Below are positions 1 to 6,986 of a stretch of DNA of 18,966 bases, one piece after another. This DNA is from Natrialbaceae archaeon B1-Br10_E2g27. GTDB taxonomy: Archaea; Halobacteriota; Halobacteria; Halobacteriales; Natrialbaceae. The position numbers and the translations under genes are program-made. The notes beneath the pieces were generated by a model, which searched no databases, was not told where the DNA came from, and saw only the letters and a program-made list of their open reading frames with translations. Within the stretch, counting starts at the first letter, position 1. The number at the start of each line of letters is the position of its first letter. Location: positions 1 to 18,966 of the forward strand of contig LKMM01000014.1 of NCBI GenBank assembly GCA_001563885.1, read 5' to 3'.

Positions 1-90
1 CCCACAGACCGGCCACTCACCGATTCGAACGGTGCGTTGGCTTGGTGGTCTGCAAACCTGAAATTCCCAACTCAACGGTGCGGTGCCGTG

Positions 91-126
91 GGATTCCTCC
101 CGCGTTCACGCGGAGGAGGATGTCAA
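91..126 (+). mobile_element. Probable right-end hairpin of an IS1341/TnpB-type element (IS200/IS605 group)
   Basis: Positions 96-104 and 109-116 form an 8-bp stem (CCTCC[C]GCG with CGCGGAGG, one bulged C) around a TTCA loop, followed directly by GAGGATGTCAA at 116-126. From memory, haloarchaeal TnpB genes commonly end in a GGGAATCC-type hairpin followed by this same GAGGATGTCAA tail. That tail belongs to the element's right end and to the overlapping guide-type RNA. No tnpB C-terminus is recognisable in 1-90, so the gene either lies upstream of the window or is lost. This is a pattern match, not a database result. Confidence 0.5.
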
Positions 127-203
127 TTTGGTTCCGTCCGACATCGAAGGCGTCGTTCGATCCTGTACTTTCCCGGCCAGTCTGACCCTCGCCGCGAGCG
201 GAG

Positions 204-212
204 GGTTTAGGA
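204..212 (+). promoter_or_regulatory. Possible TATA box for the 243-1748 gene
   Basis: GGTTTAGGA is the only A/T-rich patch about 31-39 bp before the ATG at 243. The spacing fits a short-leader haloarchaeal transcript, but the box is weak. Confidence 0.3.
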
Positions 213-242
213 GCCTGACGGCCCAACGAAGCTACGAACCCG

Positions 243-1748
243 ATGTCCGACACTCACACGCATACACGCTCTATCGGTGCGCTCGAGGAGACAGTCGACT
301 CTTTCGGCGACCTCGAGGCCCTCGAGGCCGAAAAGCGGGCGGATCTCACAGCAACGCTTGTCTCGCTTGCGGACGCCTACGGTCGTCGCGGCGAGTTCGA
401 CGCCGAGGCGAATACGATCGACCGACTCGAGGAGGTTTACGAACTCGCCCCGGAGGAGCCGGCCGAGTTGGCCCGAGCACTCGCTAACGCGACGGCGGTG
501 ACGGCGCGTGCCGATGTATACGAGTCCGGAATCGACCCCGAGCGGATCGAAACCTATCGGGCACGTCTCGAGACGCTCTGTAGCCCGGAAGCCGAGGAGG
601 TGGTGTTTATTTCGCTTGCGAAAGCGACCGCCCAGACGGCCCATGCCTATGGGAAAGCCGAACGGCCGAGTCGGATCGCCTCGCTGGTCGAGCGACTCGA
701 GGAGATCTACGAGAGTTACGAGACGGCCGAAGTGGCAGCGGCACTTGCACGCGGGCACGCCTACGCAGAGCGGTATCTCGATTCCGAACGTGACGATCGG
801 ATCGACCGCGTCCAGTCGCTTTACGAAACACACCTCGATGGCGACGTAGCAGCGGGGCTTGCGGGTGTTATCGCCGGTCGGACGAACGTCGACGTCGCCA
901 CGGAGAATATGTCAGCCCTCGAGCGACGGATCGCACGGATCGAGACGCTCGCCCAGCAACACCCCGACTCGGACGTCGAACGCTGGCTGCCAATTGCAAC
1001 GGCAAACGCCACCCGAGCGAGTTTCGAGGCGGCCGACTACGAACGGTTAGAACACTGGGGCAAAGAGACCGTCGACGCCCACGACCGTCTCGAGACCCCC
1101 TCGAGTGCGAGTTGGGCCGCTGCTGCACTCTTTTATTCCGCGCGTGGCTCCTTTTTCGAAGGCGACGTCGGCAAGGGCGAACGGAAACTCGAGCGGTTGC
1201 GGGAACTCGAGGCTCGCTATGAAAATCCGGTGTTCGAACACTGGCTTGCCCGGAGTATGTTCGACGCGACGCGAGGCTACGTCGAGACGGGCCGCTACGA
1301 GCAGGCCCGTACGATAGCCGAGGAACTCGAGGCCTACGCGGAGGGCCACGAGGACCAAGACCAGATCGAAGCCGGGCTCGAAGCGCTTCGGTCCCAGGCA
1401 CCGGGACTGCGTGATCCGGAACAGGGCGTTTCGAGCGAACCCGAGGTCGTCGACTCCGAGGGAGCGTCGGCGGACAACGCCGATGAGCTGACACGCCAGC
1501 CTGCAGCCGAACCCACGAGTGCAGATGAGATGAGCCTCGAGAGCGCACTCGAAACGCTCGAGGGCGTCGAGGAATCAGACGACGGCTGTGGAAGCTGTGG
1601 CTCGGGCGGCTGTGGAAGCTGTGGCTCTGGTGGGACGGTCGAACCCGCGAGTGCGCGAACACTCGTCGCTGCAGGCATCGGAATCGCGCTGGTGGCGCTG
1701 GCGGTTGTCTACAGCGGCTATCGGCTGCTAAAACGCATCGCCCCCTAA
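243..1748 (+). CDS. Tail-anchored helical-repeat protein with CxxC-x4-CxxC motif
   Basis: I do not recognise a named family. The 501-residue protein has no signal peptide. Residues 1-390 are almost wholly helical, with recurring A/E/R-rich helix pairs of TPR-like rhythm (for example ALANATAVTARADVYE and ARSMFDATRGYVETGRYEQA). Residues 390-445 are an acidic linker. Cys449, 452, 457 and 460 form CGSCGSGGCGSCGSGG. A single membrane helix spans about 473-491, followed by RLLKRIAP. With no N-terminal export signal, the repeat domain is most simply cytoplasmic and tail-anchored. The basic C-terminal tail would, by the positive-inside rule, favour the opposite orientation, so topology is unresolved. 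The four Cys could bind zinc or an Fe-S centre, or form disulfides. A scaffold or adaptor role is inference from the repeats. The gene stands alone, with 114 bp before the next gene. Confidence 0.8.
   Translation: MSDTHTHTRSIGALEETVDSFGDLEALEAEKRADLTATLVSLADAYGRRGEFDAEANTIDRLEEVYELAPEEPAELARALANATAVTARADVYESGIDPERIETYRARLETLCSPEAEEVVFISLAKATAQTAHAYGKAERPSRIASLVERLEEIYESYETAEVAAALARGHAYAERYLDSERDDRIDRVQSLYETHLDGDVAAGLAGVIAGRTNVDVATENMSALERRIARIETLAQQHPDSDVERWLPIATANATRASFEAADYERLEHWGKETVDAHDRLETPSSASWAAAALFYSARGSFFEGDVGKGERKLERLRELEARYENPVFEHWLARSMFDATRGYVETGRYEQARTIAEELEAYAEGHEDQDQIEAGLEALRSQAPGLRDPEQGVSSEPEVVDSEGASADNADELTRQPAAEPTSADEMSLESALETLEGVEESDDGCGSCGSGGCGSCGSGGTVEPASARTLVAAGIGIALVALAVVYSGYRLLKRIAP
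1584..1631 (+). repeat. Two tandem 24-bp units encoding (GCGSCGSG)x2
   Basis: Units 1584-1607 and 1608-1631 match at 22 of 24 bases. Both mismatches are silent or near-silent, so the duplicated CxxC peptide is kept. The tandem copy doubles the cysteine motif of the host protein. Confidence 0.85.
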
Positions 1749-1823
1749 GATTAACAGGTAGATTTCGACGACGGGACCGTTCGCAGGCTGTTTTTCCGTG
1801 TGGTAAGATAACACACCTAGTAC

Positions 1824-1838
1824 CGAAACCGACTTATC
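1824..1838 (+). promoter_or_regulatory. BRE/TATA-like promoter of acyl-CoA ligase gene
   Basis: CGAAAC followed by ACTTATC lies about 25-39 bp before the ATG at 1863, the spacing expected for a leaderless haloarchaeal transcript. A T5 run near 1790 may end the preceding transcript. Confidence 0.45.
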
Positions 1839-1862
1839 CCGAGTCGTTGATGATTAATCCAT

Positions 1863-3476
1863 ATGCATAAGCCACTGCTCGTGACCGACTTCCTCGACCG
1901 GGCGCGAACGCATTACGCCGACGACGAGGCCGTCGTGGCGACGACCGGCGAGCGATTTACCTACGCTGAGTTGGGCGAACGCGCGGATCGCGTTTCGGCG
2001 GCGTTGCAGGCTCGCGGGATCGAAAAAGGCGACCGGGTGGCCGTCCTCGACCCGAATACCCACTACCACCTCGAGGTGGCCTACGGCTCGATGCAGGTCG
2101 GGGCGATTCATATGCCGCTGAACTATCGGTTGACACCTGCGGATTTTTCCTACATGCTCGAGGACGCGGAGGTTGATGCCATCTACGCCGATTACGAGTA
2201 TGCCGAGAAAATCGAGGCGATCCGTGAGGAGGTGCCGACGGAGACGTTCATCACGAACGATGCCGATGCGGTCGAGGGTGAGTGGGAGCCGTTTGACGCA
2301 GTGCTCGAGGAGGCCGGGACCGAGTACGACCGCCCTGAGATGGCAGAAGACGAGATAATTACGATCAATTATACCTCGGGCACGACGGGTGATCCGAAGG
2401 GTGTCTGTCGAACCCACCGGTGTGAGACGTTGCATGCCTATCTCGTGGGACACCATCAGGCGATCACAGATGACGATATCTACCTCTGGACGTTACCGAT
2501 GTTTCACGTCAACGGCTGGGGTCACATCTACGCTGTCACGGGCATGGGCGCAAAACACGTCTGTACGCGAGGGGTCGACGCCGGGGAGATTTTCGAGGCG
2601 ATTCAGACCGAGGACATCTCCTATCTGTGTGGTGCGCCGACGGTGTTGAATCTGTTGAGCGACTACTACGATGAACACGACCTGGAGACGACAGGGGCAA
2701 ACGATGTCCGGATTGCGACCGCAGGCAGCGCGCCGCCGGAAGCAACCATTCGGACCGTCGAAGACGACTTTGGCTGGTATCTCAAACACGTCTATGGCGC
2801 GACCGAGACCGGGCCGCTCATCACGACCTCCGATGCCAGACGACACTTCGGCGACGACAGCAGCGATCGCTTCGCGGTGAAAAAACGCCAGGGGCTGTCG
2901 TATCTCGGCACCGACGTTCGGGTCGTCGACGAAGATGGCACCGACGTCCCCCGAGACGACGAAACGATCGGCGAGATTGTCGTCCGGGGCAATCAGGTAA
3001 TGGACAAATACTGGAACAAACCCGAGGCGACCGAGGAGGCCTTCTCCGACCGCCTCGAGGGCTATTACCACATGGGTGATCTCGCCACCGTCGACGAAAA
3101 CGGCATGATCTCGATACAGGATCGCAAAAAGGACATCATCATCTCCGGCGGTGAGAACATCTCGAGTCTCGAACTCGAGGATACGCTGTTTGACCATCCC
3201 GAGGTTTCGGATGTCGCGGTGATTCCGGCTCCGAGCGAGGAGTGGGGAGAGACGCCCAAAGCGTTCGTCGTCCCCACGAGTGGTGACCCCGAGAATCCGG
3301 GGGTGACGCCCGACGAACTGGTCGACTATACTCGTGACAATCTGGCGGGGTATAAAGCCGTCCGTCGGGTCGAGTTCGTCGCGGAGTTGCCGACGACGGC
3401 GACTGGCAAGGTCCAAAAATACGAACTCCGAAAGGAGGAGTGGGACGAAGAGGATCGAATGGTCGGGGAGGGGTGA
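1863..3476 (+). CDS. AMP-forming acyl-CoA synthetase (fatty-acid--CoA ligase family)
   Basis: This 537-residue enzyme belongs to the ANL (acyl/aryl-CoA ligase) superfamily and is full length. It activates a carboxylic acid with ATP to an acyl-adenylate and then to the CoA thioester, in the cytoplasm. The P-loop YTSGTTGDPKG is at 170-180, the adenine/substrate motif YGATETGP at 311-318, the GDLA motif at 405-408, and the hinge region DRKKDIIISGGENIS at 420-434. The A10 lysine is K516 in TATGKVQK. The MFHVNGWG stretch (213-220) is typical of medium/long-chain fatty acyl-CoA ligases of the AlkK-like branch, so a fatty-acid substrate is likely but unproven. No beta-oxidation genes adjoin it. The ATG is supported by the promoter 25-39 bp upstream. 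It converges with the next gene, 42 bp apart. Confidence 0.93.
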   Translation: MHKPLLVTDFLDRARTHYADDEAVVATTGERFTYAELGERADRVSAALQARGIEKGDRVAVLDPNTHYHLEVAYGSMQVGAIHMPLNYRLTPADFSYMLEDAEVDAIYADYEYAEKIEAIREEVPTETFITNDADAVEGEWEPFDAVLEEAGTEYDRPEMAEDEIITINYTSGTTGDPKGVCRTHRCETLHAYLVGHHQAITDDDIYLWTLPMFHVNGWGHIYAVTGMGAKHVCTRGVDAGEIFEAIQTEDISYLCGAPTVLNLLSDYYDEHDLETTGANDVRIATAGSAPPEATIRTVEDDFGWYLKHVYGATETGPLITTSDARRHFGDDSSDRFAVKKRQGLSYLGTDVRVVDEDGTDVPRDDETIGEIVVRGNQVMDKYWNKPEATEEAFSDRLEGYYHMGDLATVDENGMISIQDRKKDIIISGGENISSLELEDTLFDHPEVSDVAVIPAPSEEWGETPKAFVVPTSGDPENPGVTPDELVDYTRDNLAGYKAVRRVEFVAELPTTATGKVQKYELRKEEWDEEDRMVGEG

Positions 3477-3518
3477 GGACTCGATCGAGGGGATCGGTTT
3501 CGGTCAGTACGCTTTCGG

Positions 3519-4499
3519 TCAATCGGCTTTCCAGTAACGCTCGAGTTCTTCGAGAACAGTCTCGGAGTCGTCGAGTACCGACCGCGAGCATCGAATTGGC
3601 CGCCATCTGCGGCGGTCGATAATGAGTGTTTCGTCAGTGAGTTCGACGCCCGTGACACTCGACCAGGGGACAAATACGGTTCCCATCGGCCCGTCGGCGA
3701 GGAGTCCGGCGTCGTAGAGTGCCAGTTTTGGGACCATCGAGGGATCGGATGTGTGTGCGAGTATGAACTTCGAGCCGCCGATTTTTTTGCCGACCTGCTC
3801 GGGTCGAAGCGTTCGAAGCCACGCCGGCCAAATTGTCCCGTCGAACTGCTGTCGATAGGAGGTACCGATCAGGACGAACATGAGGCCGATAAAAACCGTC
3901 CAGTAGCTGAACCGGCCAGAGAGCCACTCGAGGGAGTGTCCGCTTGCGCTGACGGTAAGCGAAAGGATGGCGGTGGACGCTCCGACGACGAGACAGGTGA
4001 GTCCGACCCCAAAGAGTGCTCGAGGATAGCGGGGATCGAACCACTGGATAGTCAGATGGGGCTCGCCAGTGGTCATCGCTCGAGCGTATCGTTCGCGGGC
4101 CATCGAGGCGAGGCCGAAGGCAGCGCCGGCGGTGACGAGCGCACCGAGGCCGGTGCCCGCGGCGGTCGCCAGTGAGAGCGGCGTGACCAACACGGCGACG
4201 GTTGCAATCGCGAACCCGGCCGGAACGACAAACAGCGGGGCAGTCGTTCGCCGACGCCGCCCGAGCCGTTCGGGGAGGCCGGAGACGGTTCCGGCGAGGA
4301 TGGCACCGGCGACGACCCCCACGGTTGCGGCCGAGGAGACGACGCCGACGACGGTTGCGGCCGACCCCTCGAGTGCGAGTGCACCAGTAACTGCAAGCGC
4401 GATGAGACAGACGGCGACGTAGCCACCGCTTGCGGCGACGAACCCGACGTCGGCCGTGCCGAGGTCTTCGGGGAGAGGAGGCCTCTGTCTGTCAGTCAT
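3519..4499 (-). CDS. Six-helix membrane protein with soluble C-terminal domain
   Basis: The family is not recognised. The 326-residue protein (start MTDRQRPPL) has about six membrane helices, near residues 23-43, 47-70, 88-108, 112-130, 160-182 and 198-213. A cytoplasmic-looking domain of about 110 residues follows. Its end has short beta-like strands (GTVFVPWSSVTGVELTD, TLIIDRRRWRPI) and a final acidic helix, recalling the PH-like domains of bacterial and archaeal membrane proteins; this fold is inference. Basic loops RRRR (81-84) and RERYAR fit cytoplasmic positions. The frame stays open to 4847 on the minus strand, but the upstream part has no membrane-protein character and runs into atpD. 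The TATA box at 4528-4537 fits a start at 4499. It is divergent from atpD. Confidence 0.8.
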   Translation of the reverse strand: MTDRQRPPLPEDLGTADVGFVAASGGYVAVCLIALAVTGALALEGSAATVVGVVSSAATVGVVAGAILAGTVSGLPERLGRRRRTTAPLFVVPAGFAIATVAVLVTPLSLATAAGTGLGALVTAGAAFGLASMARERYARAMTTGEPHLTIQWFDPRYPRALFGVGLTCLVVGASTAILSLTVSASGHSLEWLSGRFSYWTVFIGLMFVLIGTSYRQQFDGTIWPAWLRTLRPEQVGKKIGGSKFILAHTSDPSMVPKLALYDAGLLADGPMGTVFVPWSSVTGVELTDETLIIDRRRWRPIRCSRSVLDDSETVLEELERYWKAD

Positions 4500-4527
4500 T
4501 TCTGTATCGTGACGGTTCTTCGACCAC

Positions 4528-4537
4528 CAATATATGG
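4528..4537 (-). promoter_or_regulatory. TATA box for the 3519-4499 membrane protein
   Basis: Read on the minus strand, CCATATATTG lies about 30-38 bp before the ATG at 4499. It is the most A/T-rich element in the divergent 4500-4769 intergenic region and fixes the start choice. Confidence 0.6.
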
Positions 4538-4730
4538 GTTCGGTCGATGATTCACCGTTCGTCGTCCGCCCACGACGCATACTCGATTCCATCACGGTCG
4601 TCCGTCTCGTCTCTCGGGGCGTCTCTCTCGTGTCCGCCACTGGTCGTTTTGGAGAGACCACCACGTTCCTGGGCCTTTCGTTCGGCGGTTTCGCGGTCGA
4701 CGACGGTTGGACTCGAGTCCGCCCAAACTG

Positions 4731-4743
4731 TAAACAGTTATCC
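4731..4743 (+). promoter_or_regulatory. TATA-like promoter of atpD
   Basis: TAAACAGTTATCC lies 27-39 bp before the atpD ATG at 4770. A promoter here means atpD is transcribed apart from the rest of the ATP synthase operon. Confidence 0.45.
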
Positions 4744-4769
4744 GACTGGCTCCGCAACTGTCCTCCAAG

Positions 4770-5471
4770 ATGGCCAAGGACGTAAAGCCCACCCGCAAGA
4801 ATTTGATGGAGATCGAAGACCGGATCGAACTCTCCGAGCGGGGCCACGGGACCTTAGAGAAGAAACGGGACGGGTTGATCATGGAGTTCATGGACATCCT
4901 GGATAAGGCCCAGGACGTCCGTGGGGACTTAGCTGACGACTACGAGGCTGCCCAGAAGAAAATCAACATGGCTCGAGCGATGGAAGGCGACGTCGCCGTC
5001 CGGGGTGCTGCCGCCGCGTTACAGGAACATCCCGAGATCACCACCGAGTCGAAAAATATCATGGGCGTGGTCGTCCCACAGATCGAATCCTCTCGGGTCT
5101 CGAAGAGCCTCGATGAGCGAGGATATGGAATTATGGGCACGTCTGCCCGGATCGACGAAGCTGCTGAGGCGTACGAAGATCTCTTAGAGAGTATCATCCT
5201 CGCCGCCGAGGTCGAGACGGCGATGAAAAAGATGTTACGGGAGATCGAAACCACCAAACGCCGTGTCAACGCCTTGGAGTTCAAACTCCTTCCGGATCTC
5301 TATGACAACCAGGAGTACATCGAGCAGAAACTCGAAGAACAAGAACGCGAAGAGACCTTCCGCCTAAAAAAGATCAAAGAGAAAAAAGAAGCCGAAGAAC
5401 GCGAAGAACGGGAAGCCGCCGAGGCAGACGCCGAAGCCCTGGCTGCCGGAAGCCCGTCTACACAAGACTGA
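4770..5471 (+). CDS. atpD: A-type (V/A-type) ATP synthase subunit D
   Basis: Subunit D forms the central rotating stalk of the archaeal A1Ao ATP synthase and couples ion flow through the membrane rotor to ATP synthesis in the A3B3 head. The 233-residue protein shows the family pattern: a conserved N-terminus (KPTRKNLMEIEDRI), long N- and C-terminal helices that pair as a coiled coil (about 5-75 and 130-220), and the central NIMGVVVPQI segment near residue 98. The C-terminal tail is rich in E, K and R and then acidic (about 190-233), a normal haloarchaeal extension. No other ATP synthase gene is visible within 4.7 kb upstream or 13 kb downstream. It is followed after 13 bp by the zinc-ribbon gene, so the two probably share a transcript. 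Confidence 0.95.
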   Translation: MAKDVKPTRKNLMEIEDRIELSERGHGTLEKKRDGLIMEFMDILDKAQDVRGDLADDYEAAQKKINMARAMEGDVAVRGAAAALQEHPEITTESKNIMGVVVPQIESSRVSKSLDERGYGIMGTSARIDEAAEAYEDLLESIILAAEVETAMKKMLREIETTKRRVNALEFKLLPDLYDNQEYIEQKLEEQEREETFRLKKIKEKKEAEEREEREAAEADAEALAAGSPSTQD

Positions 5472-5484
5472 CAAAGACGTTCCG

Positions 5485-5880
5485 ATGGCCTGTGCTGTCT
5501 GCGGTGGCTCGAGGATTGTATTTTCCGTTCCGGAGGAGTATCGCACTCACCTCACAGACGACGCGCCCGCCCGGACGTTCTGTACGACCTGTCTGACTCT
5601 CGAGTCGACGAGCGTCGAACCCGAGACCGAACCCGACTTTGCAGACGTTAGCGACGCGTTCCCGACACAGCCAAAGCGAGCGGTTCCGCTCGCGCTCGCG
5701 GTAGGACTGTGTTCGTCGCTGGCGACGAATCGGGCTGCGATCGAGTCCCTGCTTCGAGCCGTCGAACGCGCCGGCGTCGATCCGCTGCTCGTTATCGACC
5801 GACTCGCTGCCGATCCCGAACTCGAATCGGCGATCGACCTCGAGCGACGGGCTCACCAACTCGAGCAGTGGCTCTACTGA
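5485..5880 (+). CDS. Small zinc-ribbon protein of a haloarchaeal conserved family (DUF6276-like)
   Basis: This is a 131-residue cytoplasmic protein. Its N-terminus holds two CxxC pairs (Cys3/Cys6 and Cys33/Cys36), expected to bind one zinc as a ribbon. The rest is mainly helical, with PLALAVGLCSSLATNRAAIESLLRAVERAGVDPLLVIDRL at about 68-107 the most conserved-looking part. I recall proteins of this type next to atpD in haloarchaea under the name DUF6276, but could not check. It lies 13 bp after atpD with no separate promoter visible, so it is likely cotranscribed. Its function is unknown; its position makes an ATP synthase-related or co-regulated role possible but unproven. It is convergent with the next gene, 39 bp apart. 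Confidence 0.8.
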   Translation: MACAVCGGSRIVFSVPEEYRTHLTDDAPARTFCTTCLTLESTSVEPETEPDFADVSDAFPTQPKRAVPLALAVGLCSSLATNRAAIESLLRAVERAGVDPLLVIDRLAADPELESAIDLERRAHQLEQWLY

Positions 5881-5919
5881 TCGTCGGTTTGTCGTGTTCA
5901 AAAAGTGAGTTCGGTGTCG

Positions 5920-6312
5920 TTACTTCCCGGTCGGTTTGACGTCGTCGTCGACGGCCTGTTTGACCTGCAAGGCGGCACTTGCAGCGAGGCCGCGGGCAAC
6001 TTCCGACCGTTCGTCGTCGCTTATGACTTCGTCGGTAACGCCGTCCATGTCGGGGCTAAAGCCTGCGCTTACGGCGTGGCCGACTGGCGGGCGAACGGCG
6101 ACGGTTACGCGTGGCCCTGCGATGCCGGTGGTGACGTCAGCGTCGACGATGTACTCGTCGGGCAGAAACTCGCGTGTTCGGGCGGCGATTCGAGAGACAT
6201 CCCGATGGAGGAGTCGTTTTTGTGTACTCGAGAGGGTTGGAATATCCGCCGCGGCTCGCTGACCGGCGTTCGTCTCTCCGGGGAGTCCTGCATACGGCGT
6301 ATTTCCGTTCAT
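5920..6312 (-). CDS. Conserved haloarchaeal protein of unknown function (DUF5811-like)
   Basis: This 130-residue protein opens with MNGNTPYAGLPGETNAGQRA. It then has a helical, basic-acidic stretch (LSSTQKRLLHRDVSRIAARTREFLPDEYIVDADV, about 27-60), a short beta-rich core (GIAGPRVTVAVRPPVGHAVSAGF) and a helical C-terminus. There is no signal peptide, membrane helix or cysteine. I recall this as a Halobacteria-only family (DUF5811), but no function is known to me. It lies 60 bp downstream of the arginine decarboxylase on the same strand. The gap contains CCTTTTGACC near 6345-6354 (minus strand), which could be a transcription stop for the first gene or a weak promoter for this one. Linkage to polyamine metabolism is inference from adjacency only. 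Confidence 0.78.
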   Translation of the reverse strand: MNGNTPYAGLPGETNAGQRAAADIPTLSSTQKRLLHRDVSRIAARTREFLPDEYIVDADVTTGIAGPRVTVAVRPPVGHAVSAGFSPDMDGVTDEVISDDERSEVARGLAASAALQVKQAVDDDVKPTGK

Positions 6313-6372
6313 GAGAAGTGTGTACTCACCACAATGTGCTCACAGGTCAAAAGGATTCGCCTTCGAAACAGC

Positions 6373-6852
6373 TTAGAGAATCGGCTCGCTCTCGCCGTAG
6401 ACGGCAAGCACGAGCGCCGTCGTGTAGGCTCCTGACTCGGCCCTGCTGTGTTCGGTGACGACGGACGACTCACCGAACGGCCACTCTCTGAGTTCCTCTC
6501 CGGCGGCAAGCCCCTCGAGGACGCGGCGTTCGGTATCCTCTGGGGCCATCTCGCCGGAGGTTTCATAGAACAGCCCTGGGCCGCCGTCGGTCGATTGGGA
6601 CCAGGCCAGGGCTGCGCTTGTGCGACCTGGCCCGGCGGTCGTCGCTCGAGCCTCGACGACGGTCAGTCGTTCGCCGGCCGGCCCGAGGTCGGGTGCGGTG
6701 CCGACGGCTTCGACGGCGGTCTCCGCGGGAATCACGGATGAGACGGAGACGAGGTTGTAGTTTTCGACACCAGCTTCTGCGAGTGCAGCGTCATAAGAGG
6801 CCATCGCGGTCGGAGCAGCTGCTGACCCCCAGACGACTCGAATCGTTCGCAT
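6373..6852 (-). CDS. pdaD: Pyruvoyl-dependent arginine decarboxylase
   Basis: The enzyme converts arginine to agmatine and CO2 with a self-made pyruvoyl group instead of pyridoxal phosphate. The 159-residue proenzyme is expected to cut itself between Ser38 and Ser39 in NLVSVSSVIP, giving a small beta chain and an alpha chain capped by pyruvate. Glu97 in GLFYETSG corresponds by motif to the catalytic glutamate known from the Methanocaldococcus jannaschii enzyme (GxFMEYEG). The length is usual for the family. In archaea agmatine feeds polyamine synthesis and is the substrate of TiaS, which makes agmatidine in the tRNA-Ile anticodon; which route matters here cannot be seen. The ATG is supported by a TATA-like box 23-30 bp upstream. 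It is probably read with the DUF5811-like gene. Confidence 0.9.
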   Translation of the reverse strand: MRTIRVVWGSAAAPTAMASYDAALAEAGVENYNLVSVSSVIPAETAVEAVGTAPDLGPAGERLTVVEARATTAGPGRTSAALAWSQSTDGGPGLFYETSGEMAPEDTERRVLEGLAAGEELREWPFGESSVVTEHSRAESGAYTTALVLAVYGESEPIL

Positions 6853-6874
6853 ACTCGCGCTCGGTGACCGACCG

Positions 6875-6882
6875 CGTAAGGC
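6875..6882 (-). promoter_or_regulatory. Possible TATA box for the arginine decarboxylase gene
   Basis: Read on the minus strand, GCCTTACG lies 23-30 bp before the ATG at 6852, the right distance for a leaderless transcript. It is only weakly A/T-rich. Confidence 0.35.
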
Positions 6883-6986
6883 GTTGCGGTTCGGACCCGC
6901 TCGAGGCGTGACCTTCGTTATACTGCCGGACGTCCGTCGTGAATCGCCGCCACGGGGTGGCGATCAGACAGTTCCGTCCGATAGTA

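Larger units (their letters stand above)
1..242. other. Stretch upstream of the first gene with no convincing CDS
   Basis: Apart from the hairpin at 91-126 I see no convincing gene. The 9-mer AACGGTGCG occurs at 28-36 and again at 74-82. Positions 18-34 read on the minus strand as a perfect T-arm-like stem-loop (CACCG, TTCGAAT, CGGTG). The matching 5' acceptor strand is missing, so it is not a tRNA. A minus-strand open frame at 17-253 has an ordinary, unstructured composition and no promoter; it is probably chance. Confidence 0.5.

Noticed and set aside
11..34. T-arm-like stem-loop on the minus strand suggesting a tRNA 3' half
   Set aside because: The stem CACCG/CGGTG with TTCGAAT loop is perfect, but no matching 5' acceptor strand, D arm or anticodon arm is found at normal or long-variable-arm spacing.
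207..833. Minus-strand 208-residue open frame
   Set aside because: It lies antisense to the 243-1748 gene, is Arg/Gly/Leu-rich and has no motif or promoter; a high-GC shadow.
868..1662. Minus-strand 264-residue open frame
   Set aside because: It is Arg/Ser/Pro-rich, typical of the antisense of acidic haloarchaeal codons.
4500..4847. N-terminal extension of the 3519-4499 membrane protein
   Set aside because: It would cross the TATA box and enter atpD on the other strand; the added residues have no membrane-protein or conserved character.
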